This document shows positions 34,220 to 43,660 of a stretch of 64,000 bases of DNA, piece after piece; within the stretch, counting starts at the first letter, position 1; each line of letters starts with the position of its first letter. Origin of the DNA: Verrucomicrobiota bacterium (GTDB taxonomy: Bacteria > Verrucomicrobiota > Verrucomicrobiia > Limisphaerales > JAFGQR01); assembly GCA_016935555.1 (NCBI GenBank), contig JAFGQR010000064.1:1-64000 (forward strand), in the 5' to 3' direction. The notes beneath the pieces were generated by a model. That model searched no databases. It was not told the DNA's origin and was given only the letters and a program-made list of their open reading frames with translations. The position numbers and the translations under genes were made by a program.

Positions 34220-35851
34220 ATGCCTGACGATAGCATCCCCAAACCCAACCGATTCGCACTCCTGACCTTCCTCGCGTCCCTGCCCCTCTTGCCTCTCCCA
34301 GCGACGGCGGCGACCAGCCCTCCGGCAGACGCCGACAACGCGGCGTGGGACGTCGGGGACCGCCGGCAACTCTTCCTGGACCACCGCTTTGTGCGCGAGG
34401 CCAGCAACGTGCAGTCGGTGGCCCACCGGCCACGCAAAACCGGCGAACACACCCTCGTGGCGGACCGCCCATGGGAACGGGGCGGCCTGGGCCCTTATAG
34501 CTGCGTGCTCAAGCACGGCAACGCATACAAGATGTGGTACCACGCCATGAACACGAACCTGTGGGACGCCGCCCCCGTCGCCGGCGCGATCTGTTACGCA
34601 ACCTCCGAGGACGGCATCACGTGGGTCAAACCCGACCTGGGACTCGTCGAATACGAAGGCAGCCTCCACAACAACATCGTCATCGGCCACGGCGCCGCAG
34701 GCCTCAGGATCGGCCAGGACGGCATGATGGTGTTTGCCGACCCCAATGCGCCCCCCAACCAGCGGCTGCGCATGGTGAACCGCTTCAACCCCAACGGCGA
34801 AGGCAAAACCGACGGCATCAATATCCTCTCCTCGGCCGACGGCATCCGCTGGACCCCAACCCACCAGAACATCCTCGCCTCACGGCCCGAACCCAAAGGC
34901 CATCACCTCGATTCCCAAAACGTCATCTTCTGGGACGATCTCCGGAAAGCCTACGTGGCTTACGTGCGACGCAATCTCCGGGCGTCCGGCAGCCAGGGCC
35001 GCGCCATCGCCCGCGCCGAATCCGATCAGCTCGCCCACTTCCCCGCCACCCAGGATCTCCCGGTGGTGCTCGAGCCCGAGCCCCCCGACCCGCTGCACGA
35101 GGGGGCATCCGTGGTGGACTACTACAACAGCGGCGCGCTGCGCTACCCCTGGGCCGACGACGCTTACCTCCTTTTCCCCCAGGCCTATTACCATTACACC
35201 CGCACCCTCCGCGAGTTCACGCGCGAGCTGCCCGTCAACGCGGGCCCCCTCGACACCCACTTCGCCGCCAGCCGCGACGGCATCCACTGGCAACGCTACG
35301 ACCGGCAACCCTTCGTGCCCCTCGGCATGCAAGGCGAATTCGATTGCCATTCCGCCCGCCTCATCCACGGCCTCGTCCCCGACCTCGCCGGGCGCGAGAT
35401 CTACATGTACTACCGTGGATCCGACTGGCTGCACGGCTGGGATCGCAACGCCCGTAACCGCCGCATCCTCGCCCGGGCCGGGCTGGGCGCGAGCCGCGAC
35501 GTGACGGTCTTCAGCCGCCTCGTCATGCGACGCGATGGGTTCGTCTCCGTCCGGGCCGGCCATGGCGGCGGCGCCTTCACCACACCCCCACTCAGATTCA
35601 CCGGCCGACAACTCGTTCTCAACGTCAACACCTCCGCCACCGGCTACCTTCGCGTCGGGTGCCTCACCGAAACCGGACAGCCCATTCCCGGCTTCGGGCT
35701 CGCCGACTGCCTCCTGATCCACACGGCCAATGACATCAACCGGCCGGTCACGTGGAAGGGTCACGCCGATCCCGGGCTCCCCACGAACCAGCCCATCCGC
35801 CTGCAATTCGAGATGCGCCAGGCCGACCTGTATGCGTTTCAATTCCGGTAG
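34220..35851 (+). CDS. Secreted beta-propeller protein, glycoside-hydrolase-32/43-like
   Basis: About 543 residues. A signal peptide (FALLTFLASLPLLPLPATA, about 11-30) is followed by a five-bladed propeller-type sequence with repeated SxDGIxW motifs: ATSEDGITWVKP, SSADGIRWTPT and ASRDGIHWQRY. It also has QLFLDHRFV near the start and YRGSDWLHGWD near 410. These features occur in secreted proteins related to glycoside hydrolases of the propeller clans in Verrucomicrobiota and Planctomycetota. The catalytic acidic residues cannot be assigned with confidence. I used the ATG of MPDDSIPKPNRF; a start 63 bases upstream would add residues before the signal peptide. Confidence 0.78.
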   Translation: MPDDSIPKPNRFALLTFLASLPLLPLPATAATSPPADADNAAWDVGDRRQLFLDHRFVREASNVQSVAHRPRKTGEHTLVADRPWERGGLGPYSCVLKHGNAYKMWYHAMNTNLWDAAPVAGAICYATSEDGITWVKPDLGLVEYEGSLHNNIVIGHGAAGLRIGQDGMMVFADPNAPPNQRLRMVNRFNPNGEGKTDGINILSSADGIRWTPTHQNILASRPEPKGHHLDSQNVIFWDDLRKAYVAYVRRNLRASGSQGRAIARAESDQLAHFPATQDLPVVLEPEPPDPLHEGASVVDYYNSGALRYPWADDAYLLFPQAYYHYTRTLREFTRELPVNAGPLDTHFAASRDGIHWQRYDRQPFVPLGMQGEFDCHSARLIHGLVPDLAGREIYMYYRGSDWLHGWDRNARNRRILARAGLGASRDVTVFSRLVMRRDGFVSVRAGHGGGAFTTPPLRFTGRQLVLNVNTSATGYLRVGCLTETGQPIPGFGLADCLLIHTANDINRPVTWKGHADPGLPTNQPIRLQFEMRQADLYAFQFR

Positions 35852-36350
35852 CGCGCATGTTCTCACTCCGCCACTCCAGGGTCGGCCCTGAGGCCCCGAT
35901 TGGGGTCAGGTCTCAACATTCAACATTTGATGGCTCCAATTGTTGAATGTTGAGGCCTGACCCCGAAGGCGTGTTGAATGTTGAGGCCTGACCCCGAAGG
36001 CGGAGCCCGCAAGGAGAATCCAGAACTCCTGACATGGTATCGTGTGAAACTGTCCGCCTTGTTCCGTGCGGAGGCTCGGCACGCTTCCCCACGGGCGTAG
36101 CGCAGGCGCGATTGCGAACCTGGGAAAGGGGTATCGATCCAGTTGGGCTTGGGCCTGGCGCAACTGGACATCGAGAGCCGCCCCGGCCGGGTTGGGCTCT
36201 TCGCGGTGGGCATCATCGGACCCCGCCGCATACTCCCAACCCCCGGTTCGAATCGCGACAAATGCCTGAACATGCTTCAGAACCGCGCATACGATGTCAG
36301 AAGTTCTGCCGTCTGGCGGCGTGTCCCGGCCGGGCATGGCCGATGGCCGA
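35852..36350. other. Intergenic region, hairpin plus a stretch with no recognised gene
   Basis: The left part contains the hairpin and tandem repeat at 35902-36002. The remaining 350 bases have open frames on both strands, but none resembles a known protein or has a convincing start. An inverted repeat TCCAGTTG...CAACTGGA lies near 36138-36168. GGTTCGAATC near 36243 looks like a tRNA T-loop, but flanking arms do not pair. Confidence 0.5.
35902..36002. repeat. Hairpin of GGGGTCAGG...family plus a 31-base tandem repeat
   Basis: The arms at 35902-35925 and 35941-35964 are 24 bases and pair with a single mismatch. Their inner part is two CAACATT-type 7-base units. The right arm with its flank (35941-35971) is repeated exactly, immediately after itself, at 35972-36002. 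The shared flank TGACCCCGAAGGCG matches the end of the hairpin at 26.0 kb. Confidence 0.85.
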
Positions 36351-39300
36351 TCAGGCGTCGGGCGGGGCGAGGCAGAGGACCGCGCCGTTTTCGAGGGTCA
36401 GGATGACTTGGCCGTGGCGGGTGACGCAGAGGCCCCAGGGAACGGGCGGGACGGGCAGGGGGTGGTTCCACAGGGTGCGCCCGTCCTGAAGATCGTAGGC
36501 GGCGGCTTCGGTTTTTCGGGCGACGACGACGGCATTGGGCGCGAGGGCGAGGGCGAGGCTTTGGCGGCAGTTTTTTTCCCAGAGGACGCTCACGTTCGGG
36601 ATGCGGGATTTGCCCCAGGCGGCGAGGACTTTGGGGGCGAGGTCGGGCTGGCGGGCGTCGAGGCAGAGGAGTTTCTCGTTATTGATCCAGGCGACGGCGC
36701 GGTCGGGGGCGGTGGCGAGGAGGGTTTTGCGGAGGACCTGGTCGTCGTAGACGTCATAATGCGGGTGGGCGTAGAGGGGTTTGCCGCTGACCATGAGGCG
36801 GTTGTCGAAGGCGTAGAGTTCGCTGCCGCGGGGCTGGAAGGAGCCGGGGACGTTGTTGTTGATTTTCTGGCGGAGCTGGTTGGGGTCGTTCAGGCATTTG
36901 CCGTCGGCCAGGGAGTAGACGGCGGGGGACAGGGCATTGCCGCCGGGGAGATACAATTTATCGCGGGTGAGGGCGAGGTGGCCTTGGACGCTGACGCCGG
37001 AGCGGGCATCGGGGTCGAGGTGGCCGGAGGTGTTATTTTGCCATTTGAGGATGCCGGTGGCGGCGTCGAGGGCGTAGACGTGGGTGCCGTCGTAGTTGAC
37101 GATGCCGGCGGCGGCGTAGGCGACGCCGTTGTCGACGCGCACGCCGCTGCCGACGGGCCAGGTGGACTGGAGGGTTCCATAGACGGGGATGCGGCGTTCG
37201 GCGGGGGCGGCGCGGAATCGCCAGCGGGTGCGGCCGGTGGCGAGGTCGAAGGCGTAGACGCAGCCGTCGCCGGAGCCGGCGAGGGCGATATCGCGCCAGC
37301 ATGCGGGCGGGTAGGTGAGGGCGCCTCCGGTGCAGGCGGTCCAGGCGGGTTTGCCGGTGTGGGTGTCGAAGGCGCGGACGAGGCCGTCGGTGCCGCCGGC
37401 GAGCACGAGGTTGCCGGTGGCGACGGGGGCGGTGGGACGGACTGTGGGTGGGGTTTGCCAGAGGGCTTGGGTGTGGAGGGGGATGCGGGCGGAGGTGGTG
37501 ACGGTGCCGAGGTTGTTGGCGCGGAAGGTGGGCCAGTCGTCGGGGCCTGGGGTGGCGGTGGCGGTATTGCCGGGCGGGCTTGGGGTGAAGATTTGGAGGC
37601 GGTCGGTGGGGGAGGCGGGCTGGGAGAAGTTGAAATTGCCGGCGGGACCGAGGCAGGTGATGCCGTAGAGGGTGAGGTTGCAATCGCAGACGGAGGGCCA
37701 CCAGTAGAGGAGGCCGTTGGCGATGGTGACGCCGTCGTGGCAATTGGGGCGCATGGGGGAGAGGAGGTGGGGCAGTTGGGTGACGAGGTCGAAACGGGTG
37801 GAGCCGCCGCTGGCGCGGCAGAACAGGGCGTCGACGGCGCCGGTGACGCGGGCGCAGGCGCGGCGGCCGAAGGGGATTTCGCGGAGGATTTTGCCGGTGA
37901 GGGGGTCGAACACGCGGGCGGGGTCTTGGTCGATTTGGCCGCCGATGCCATAGAGGGCGTTGTCGGTGACGACGATTTGATAATTGCTGTAGGGGTGTTG
38001 CCAGAGGATGCGGCCGTTGTCGGTGGAGAGGGCGATGAGTTTGCTCATGGTGGGGCCGGCGAAGTAGAGGGCTTTGTCGGCGGCTTGGAGGTAGGTGGTG
38101 GTGCGCCAGTTGGTGCGCCAGTCCTGGCGGGGCAGCGACTCGCCGAGTTCGGAGAACACCTCCGGGTGCGTGGTGCGGGTGACGCGCCAGACATCGCGGC
38201 CGGTTTGGGCATCGATGCAGGCGAGGTACTCGCCGCTGCGGAAGGCGTAGATGCGATTTTGGTGCATGCAGAGCGCGCGGCTGTCGATGTCGTGTTCCTC
38301 GCGGTGCTGCCAGAGGACCTTGGCGGAGGGGATTTCGATGGCCAGGAGGGTGCGTCCGTAGCCCCAGGGTTGGTCTTTTCTGTTGAAGCCGGGCGACAGG
38401 GGGTTCCAAGGCCAGCCGTGGCTGCGGCTGCGATTGCGGATCACGGGGTCGCGGAATTCCTGGTCGCCGATGAGGGCGTAGAGCACGCCGTCCTGGAGGG
38501 CCATCCATTTCCAGAACGTGCCGCCGGCGATGTCGGCAGGCGGGGCGATTTCGGTTCGAAGTTCGCCGGTGGCGGCGTCGAACACCTTGCAGGAGGTGTC
38601 GTCTCCGAAGAAGACGTTGGTGGGGGTGGCGATGAGGGTGTTGCGATGGACCATGATGGCGGAGGCGATATCGCGTCGCCACAGCAGGGTGCCGTTGTAG
38701 CCGTTGAAGGCGGCGAGGGTGTCGAGCCAGGGTTCCTCGCGTTCCTTGAAGGCGAGGTGTCCAAACGCTTTGAACACGCGCCCGGCGGAGGCGACGGTGG
38801 ATTGGGGCATGGGCGCGTAGCGCGGCTCGGCGAGGAACTGGGTGAGGTAAGGGGCGCGGGCGAGCTGGTCACGCGAGAGGGATTTGTTGTCGGGCAGGTG
38901 ATAAGGGTGGGTCCAGTCGTCGACGCCTGGCGGGACGGGTTTGGTGAGGGTGCTGTTTCCCAGCAACACCTTGGCGCGCGGGTGCACGACCCGGATGGCC
39001 TCCGCCGCTTCGGCGGGTTGGATGGCTGGGGCCGCCCGGGGATCGACGAGGCCGTCGGCGATGTTGTCGGCCAGAAACAGGCGGTCGGCGGGGCCGTGTT
39101 CGACGTAGATGCGTGTGCCGAGCAAGCCGGTGTCGGCGAAGCGCTGCCGGGTTTTGGTGGCGGCGGGGGCGTCGGGGATTTGGAGGTAGAGGATGAGTTC
39201 GGATGCCTGGGCCAACTCGAGGGCGAGGTCGCCACGGGGGTCGCCGACCACCGCGCAGATGCCGCGCGAGACGCCGAGGCGGTCGAGGAGGGGGTGGGCG

Positions 39301-39398
39301 TCGGCGGCGAGGGGGCGGAGGGCCGTGGCCAGGGCCAGGGTGAGGAGGATGGGGAGCAGGGGGTGAGGCCTGGGGAGGCGCGAGACGGATCGTTGCAT
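36351..39398 (-). CDS. Secreted PQQ-type beta-propeller protein with a methyltransferase-like N-terminus
   Basis: About 1015 residues. A signal peptide (LPILLTLALATALRPLAADA) is followed by about 130 residues resembling the Rossmann core of a SAM-dependent methyltransferase (GICAVVGDPRGDLALELA, then LGTRIYVEHG and NIADGLV). The remaining sequence is a repeated propeller. Each blade has a strand ending in GxLxW or GxxxWR and a following D(A/P)xTG, for example FDAATGELR, IDAQTGRDVWRV and FDTHTGKPAW, as in PQQ-dependent dehydrogenases. The quinone-binding residues of true dehydrogenases are not obvious. The role is unknown, possibly a periplasmic scaffold. It follows two other secreted proteins on the same strand. 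Confidence 0.85.
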   Translation of the reverse strand: MQRSVSRLPRPHPLLPILLTLALATALRPLAADAHPLLDRLGVSRGICAVVGDPRGDLALELAQASELILYLQIPDAPAATKTRQRFADTGLLGTRIYVEHGPADRLFLADNIADGLVDPRAAPAIQPAEAAEAIRVVHPRAKVLLGNSTLTKPVPPGVDDWTHPYHLPDNKSLSRDQLARAPYLTQFLAEPRYAPMPQSTVASAGRVFKAFGHLAFKEREEPWLDTLAAFNGYNGTLLWRRDIASAIMVHRNTLIATPTNVFFGDDTSCKVFDAATGELRTEIAPPADIAGGTFWKWMALQDGVLYALIGDQEFRDPVIRNRSRSHGWPWNPLSPGFNRKDQPWGYGRTLLAIEIPSAKVLWQHREEHDIDSRALCMHQNRIYAFRSGEYLACIDAQTGRDVWRVTRTTHPEVFSELGESLPRQDWRTNWRTTTYLQAADKALYFAGPTMSKLIALSTDNGRILWQHPYSNYQIVVTDNALYGIGGQIDQDPARVFDPLTGKILREIPFGRRACARVTGAVDALFCRASGGSTRFDLVTQLPHLLSPMRPNCHDGVTIANGLLYWWPSVCDCNLTLYGITCLGPAGNFNFSQPASPTDRLQIFTPSPPGNTATATPGPDDWPTFRANNLGTVTTSARIPLHTQALWQTPPTVRPTAPVATGNLVLAGGTDGLVRAFDTHTGKPAWTACTGGALTYPPACWRDIALAGSGDGCVYAFDLATGRTRWRFRAAPAERRIPVYGTLQSTWPVGSGVRVDNGVAYAAAGIVNYDGTHVYALDAATGILKWQNNTSGHLDPDARSGVSVQGHLALTRDKLYLPGGNALSPAVYSLADGKCLNDPNQLRQKINNNVPGSFQPRGSELYAFDNRLMVSGKPLYAHPHYDVYDDQVLRKTLLATAPDRAVAWINNEKLLCLDARQPDLAPKVLAAWGKSRIPNVSVLWEKNCRQSLALALAPNAVVVARKTEAAAYDLQDGRTLWNHPLPVPPVPWGLCVTRHGQVILTLENGAVLCLAPPDA

Positions 39399-39502
39399 AA
39401 TCACGGTTGTTTGGGCCGCCTGCATCGGCTTGCGGCGTTCACCGCGGTGCCGCGGGCCCGGGGCGGGCCGCGCGGCTGCTGTTCACTTTTCCGCGGTTTG
39501 CG

Positions 39503-40894
39503 TCAGGACCGGGTCTGCGGCGATGATTCCACGCGGTACAGATGGGTTTTGGTGCGGAGGTAAAAGGCTTTGCCGGACGCGGCGGGAGAGGCCATGAATC
39601 CGCTGTCCAGGGTGTTGGTGGCCAGGATGTCGAGGGCGCGTCCGGGTTTAAGCACCCGGGTGACGCCCTGCTGGTCGAGGAAGTAAAGCCGTCCGTCGGC
39701 GTAGACGGGGGAAGCGGCGTATTTGCCGCCGAGGCGTTCGGTCCAGATGGTTTTGCCGGTGTGGGCGTCGAGGCATGTGACGAAGCTTTCCTCGGCGGCG
39801 GTGTAGATCAAGCCGTCGACGAGGAGGGGTGAGGCGTATTTGCCGACGCGGGTTTTGAGTTTCCAGGCGACGTGGGTGGCGGTGACATCGCCCTGGCCGC
39901 CGGTGCGGACCGCCCACAGTTCCTTTTTCGTGAGGCCGGTGACGAAGAAGACGGTGTCTTGGTGGTAGAGGGGGCGTGGGGCGACGGACCAATCGGGGTA
40001 TTGGACCTTCCAGAGTTCGCGGCCGGTGCGGGGGTTGTAGGCGTAGGCGGCCTTGGCGCCGGCGCTGAACATTTGGGGTTCTCCGGCGACGGTGGCGATG
40101 AGCGGGGTGCTGTGGGCTTTGCGGAGGTCGCCGTCGCGGGCCATTTGTCCCGGCACGTGCTCGTCGTTCCAGGTCACGGAGCGGTCGGTTTTCCAGACGG
40201 TCCGGCCGGTGCGCCTGTCCAGGGCGGCGTGGTATTGCAGATCCGCGCCGTCCATGGTGAGGATGATCAGGTTTTCGAATCGCACGAGGGAGGAAGAGGG
40301 GCCGCGGTAATGGCGGCAGGGGAGGTCGTCGCGTTTCCAGAGGACGTTGCCGGTGCGGGTGTCGAGGCAGGCGGTGCCGAAGCTGCCGAAATGGACATAG
40401 ACGCGGCCCGGCTCGATGACCGGCGAGGGCGTGGCGTAGCAGTTCATGGAGGCGCCGTTGCCCAAAGACTCGGGGTTTTCGCTGTGAAACACGCGCTGGT
40501 TGAATCGGATCCGGCCCGTCTCGGCGTCCACGCCGATGGCGAAGAAATCGTGGCCGTCTTCGGTGGCGGTGGTCAGCCAGACCTGGCCTTCGCACACGAC
40601 AGGGGTGGACCACCCGCGGTGGGGGATGGCGGTTTTCCAGGTGACGTTGGAGGTTTCGTTCCAATGAAGCGGCAGGCCGACGAGCCGGCTGCCATCGGAT
40701 TCCACCACGTGCCCGTCGCCGCGCGGGCCGCGGAACTCGGGCCAGTCGGCGCGGGCGGTCGACGCGGCTGTGGCGATCAGCACTGCCAGGAGGCCGGCGC
40801 GGCGTGCGGCGTGGCGGGGCGCATGCCAACGGGGGGCGCACGGGAGGAACGGCGTTTCGGCCGGGGCATGCGGAGGGCAGGCGGGCGGGTTCAT
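39503..40894 (-). CDS. Secreted PQQ-type beta-propeller protein
   Basis: About 463 residues. A signal peptide (AGLLAVLIATAASTARA) is followed directly by DWPEFRGPRGDGHV, the characteristic opening of a large family of secreted propeller proteins in Verrucomicrobiota and Planctomycetota. Propeller blades carry the D-x-(R/H)-TG-x-x-x-W motif (LDTRTGNVLWKRDD, LDRRTGRTVWKTD, LDAHTGKTIWTERL). No catalytic residues are known for the family. I used the ATG of MNPPACPPHA. It sits 104 bases upstream of the larger propeller gene and 32 bases downstream of the lipoprotein gene, so the three form a likely operon. Confidence 0.88.
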   Translation of the reverse strand: MNPPACPPHAPAETPFLPCAPRWHAPRHAARRAGLLAVLIATAASTARADWPEFRGPRGDGHVVESDGSRLVGLPLHWNETSNVTWKTAIPHRGWSTPVVCEGQVWLTTATEDGHDFFAIGVDAETGRIRFNQRVFHSENPESLGNGASMNCYATPSPVIEPGRVYVHFGSFGTACLDTRTGNVLWKRDDLPCRHYRGPSSSLVRFENLIILTMDGADLQYHAALDRRTGRTVWKTDRSVTWNDEHVPGQMARDGDLRKAHSTPLIATVAGEPQMFSAGAKAAYAYNPRTGRELWKVQYPDWSVAPRPLYHQDTVFFVTGLTKKELWAVRTGGQGDVTATHVAWKLKTRVGKYASPLLVDGLIYTAAEESFVTCLDAHTGKTIWTERLGGKYAASPVYADGRLYFLDQQGVTRVLKPGRALDILATNTLDSGFMASPAASGKAFYLRTKTHLYRVESSPQTRS

Positions 40895-40926
40895 GGGGGC
40901 GAGAGTGCTACGGGGGCGGCGGCAAG

Positions 40927-43272
40927 TCAATCATGGGAGGTGGGCGTTTCGGGGGGTATCCACGGGTGGCCCTGTTCATACAGCGCGATGCGCTGGCGGA
41001 TGGACTCGGCGAGGGCGGTCTGGCGTGCGGTCTGGGCCAGTCGGAGGGCGGTTCTTGCTTCGACGAGGGCGTCGGCGAAGGCGCCGTTGCGGGCGCAATT
41101 CATTCCCAGGCGGTCGTGGAGCACGACGGACCGGTCGATATCGGGGTCAAGGTTCCGGGCTTGGGCGACGGCGTGGCGCGGTTCCTGGATCAAGCCCAAG
41201 TGCGCCTGGGCGATGGCGAGCAGGTAATAGGCCTGCGGCCGGCTCGGGTCGAGTCGCGTGGCGGCGTCCAGGCTGTGGGCGGCGTCCTTGAACTGGCGGT
41301 TCCAAATCAGGGTGCGTCCGTAGGCGTACAACATGTCGGCGGGCAGATAGGGTGCGATGTTTTCGGGTCCGAGCCGGAGGGCCTGGTGGAAATGGCGCAG
41401 GACGGTTTCGAGTTGCGGTGTGGGGGACGCCGGTCCCAGGTCCCACTCGGATGCCAGCGCCATGGCCAGGTCGTAATGGGCGCTGCCATTGGCGGGATCG
41501 AGCCGGAGGGCTTCGCGGGTGTGGTGGAGTCCTTCGGCGGGCTGGCGGGCCTGGGTGGAGAGCAGGAAACCCAGGCGCTGATGGGCGTGGGCGTTGGTGG
41601 GATTGAGCCGCAGGGCTTGGCGGTATTGGCGGATGGCGCCGGCCGCATCCCCGCGTTTGTAGAACGCATTGCCGGCGCGGACAAACGAGTAGTCGTTGAG
41701 AAACTGCTCGCGGATGCCGCGAATGGCCGTTGCCGGCAGCGGGACGAACTCCGGAATATTGACGGCGCGGTCGGGGGCGGAGAGGTGGTCCAGCACGACG
41801 GGCGGGGTGCTGGCGCCGTGCTGATCCAGGTGGGTGAGCCAGAGCTGGGTGTAGGGGCCGTTGGCTTTGGAGGAAAACACCAGCCACCGGCCATTGGGGG
41901 ACCAGCTGTGCCAGGAGTTCATGCGGCCCGTGTTGCCCTCGAGCCGCCGCGCGACGCCGCCCTCGGCGGGGACAATCCACAGTTGGCTGTCGGGCTGGAG
42001 GAGCATATAGGTGGCGGCGCGGCAGAACACGATCCAACGGCCATCCGGGGAGTATTTCGGAAAGAAATTGCTGCGCCCGTTGTGCGAGGCGCCGGCCAGC
42101 GGCTCGGGGGTTCCGCCCCTGCCGCCGTTGAACGGGATGCGGTACAGGTCGTAGAGAAAGGGTTTGCCCTCGATCACGAACTCGCGGCATTCCTCGGCTG
42201 AGAGCAGCACCTTTTGGAACACGCCCGGAACCCTGAGGTCGTGCACGGGGGCGCGGGCGAACACGAGGTGCCGCCCGTCCGGGCTCCAGGCGGGATTGCT
42301 TTGCACGTAGCGCGGATCGTCGGCGCCCGGCAGCGACCCGAAGCTCTTCTGCTGGCGGTCATACACCGCGAGGATGCCCTTGACGGGGAAAAACAGCTGC
42401 GAGAACTCGAGTCCCGGCTTGTCGACAAACACCGATTGGTCCTTGACGGTGCTCACCACGTGGCGGCCGTCGGGGGAAATCTGCGACAGTAGCCCCAGGG
42501 TGGAATCGCCTTCGCCGCGCCGGAAATCGTCCCAGGTGATCATGTTTTCCGGGGTGAGCCGCATGTGTTCGGCGACGGCGGTGATGACGTACGAGCCCTT
42601 GTTGTTGCCGTAGTCCACGTCCATGGCCAGCACGCGGCCGTCGCGCGGGAACGAGTGGCAGTTGCCGCACACGGGCAGGTTCTCGAGCACGACCGGCGCC
42701 GGCTGGGCCAGGGAGACGGGCCCGAACCGCCACCGGATGCGCGACGGGTCCTTGACCGCCTCGATGAACGGCAGGTTCACCTCCCGGTAAAACAGCGGCG
42801 CGCCCACGGGGTCGCGCGACGTCGCCACCGCCACCTGGCCCGTCGAAAGAACGCGTTCCGGATGTGTGCGGGTCACGCCGGCCACGATGACGGTGGCCGG
42901 GGTTTCGACCGACTGGCGCTTGAAGGTCTCCCACTCGTCCGCTCGCGGCGTCCAGCAGGGCTCGCGCGTCAGGCCGCCCATACGGTTCGTCGATCCCGCA
43001 AACCGGACCTCGACGCGCCACGTGTCCGCCGGCGCCTGCGGGTCGGTCCAGCGGACGGTGGGAGGGGCGATGTCCGGGGGGAAGACGGCACCGGGCAACG
43101 GGTAGGTGATCGCAAGGCTGGCCGGCGCGGTAGGGTGCCGGTGCGCCGCGTCAAGGGGTCCGTCCGGGGGCGGATGCCGGCCGCAACCGGCGGTGATCAG
43201 GGCCAGCAAGATGCCCGGGGCCGCCGCCAGGCAACGGACGCGTCCTTCGGACCATGAGGTCACCGGACTCAT
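40927..43272 (-). CDS. Lipoprotein with TolB-like propeller, one CxxCH and TPR repeats
   Basis: 781 residues. A lipoprotein signal ends in LITAGC (Cys30). Residues about 50-180 form a beta-rich domain. A haem-binding motif CGNCH lies at 202-206 (LENLPVCGNCHSFPRDG). The middle (about 210-520) is a TolB/WD40-like propeller with the repeats SPDGRHVV, SPDGRHLVF, SPDGRWIVF and SPNGRWLVF. The C-terminal 230 residues are TPR helices (FYKRGDAAGAIRQYRQALRL and similar). The single CxxCH is placed where other members have the same sequence in a carbohydrate-related setting. Whether haem is attached cannot be told. It is the upstream member of the propeller gene group. Confidence 0.86.
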   Translation of the reverse strand: MSPVTSWSEGRVRCLAAAPGILLALITAGCGRHPPPDGPLDAAHRHPTAPASLAITYPLPGAVFPPDIAPPTVRWTDPQAPADTWRVEVRFAGSTNRMGGLTREPCWTPRADEWETFKRQSVETPATVIVAGVTRTHPERVLSTGQVAVATSRDPVGAPLFYREVNLPFIEAVKDPSRIRWRFGPVSLAQPAPVVLENLPVCGNCHSFPRDGRVLAMDVDYGNNKGSYVITAVAEHMRLTPENMITWDDFRRGEGDSTLGLLSQISPDGRHVVSTVKDQSVFVDKPGLEFSQLFFPVKGILAVYDRQQKSFGSLPGADDPRYVQSNPAWSPDGRHLVFARAPVHDLRVPGVFQKVLLSAEECREFVIEGKPFLYDLYRIPFNGGRGGTPEPLAGASHNGRSNFFPKYSPDGRWIVFCRAATYMLLQPDSQLWIVPAEGGVARRLEGNTGRMNSWHSWSPNGRWLVFSSKANGPYTQLWLTHLDQHGASTPPVVLDHLSAPDRAVNIPEFVPLPATAIRGIREQFLNDYSFVRAGNAFYKRGDAAGAIRQYRQALRLNPTNAHAHQRLGFLLSTQARQPAEGLHHTREALRLDPANGSAHYDLAMALASEWDLGPASPTPQLETVLRHFHQALRLGPENIAPYLPADMLYAYGRTLIWNRQFKDAAHSLDAATRLDPSRPQAYYLLAIAQAHLGLIQEPRHAVAQARNLDPDIDRSVVLHDRLGMNCARNGAFADALVEARTALRLAQTARQTALAESIRQRIALYEQGHPWIPPETPTSHD

Positions 43273-43576
43273 GCCGGACCTTTACATCGAAAATGCGCGG
43301 GGCGCCAGCGAACATCGAATGCCAAGGGCAGCGATGCGCGCGCGTGCGCCCATGTCGAATTGCCCATGGCTCCTGGGTTTTGCGGATTTGTGCGGCCTCC
43401 GGGGGGCTGGTGGGGGCTGTATGAGATGGTGCCGGGGTTCGGCCTGGGGTGCGTGGCCATCGTCGGAGTCAGCCTGCTCGGCCCGGCGCCCGCCCCGGCG
43501 ATCACGGACATGTTCGCCCGGATGCGGCAACAGAGCGGGAGGAGGCCGGGTTAGCGTTGATTCGCGCGTGACATCC

Positions 43577-43630
43577 CACTTGTGTAAATGTCAACAATTC
43601 AGCTCCCAGAAATTGAGAATTGAGAATTCC
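43577..43630. repeat. Heptad element copy B
   Basis: The head CACTTGTGTAAATGTCAAC is followed by a spacer and three 7-nt phased units (GAAATTG, AGAATTG, AGAATTC). Copies A (19.1 kb, inverted) and C (57.7 kb) share this order. Confidence 0.75.
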
Positions 43631-43641
43631 ATGACGGGATC

Positions 43642-43660
43642 AAAACCGCGCAGCGGTTTT
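43642..43660. terminator. Hairpin AAAACCGC-GCA-GCGGTTTT, terminator candidate
   Basis: This is the reverse complement of the 19-base hairpin at 18693-18711. It lies about 95 bases after the hflX stop and could end hflX-operon transcription on the minus strand. Confidence 0.5.

Noticed and set aside
36230-36262. GGTTCGAATC resembling a tRNA T-loop
   Set aside because: Flanking bases do not form the T-stem, and no acceptor or anticodon arm can be built at the right distance.
36294-39563. A 1089-residue plus-strand frame opposite the propeller gene
   Set aside because: Gly/Val/Ala/Glu-rich low-complexity sequence without domains; the minus strand has a signal peptide and propeller repeats.
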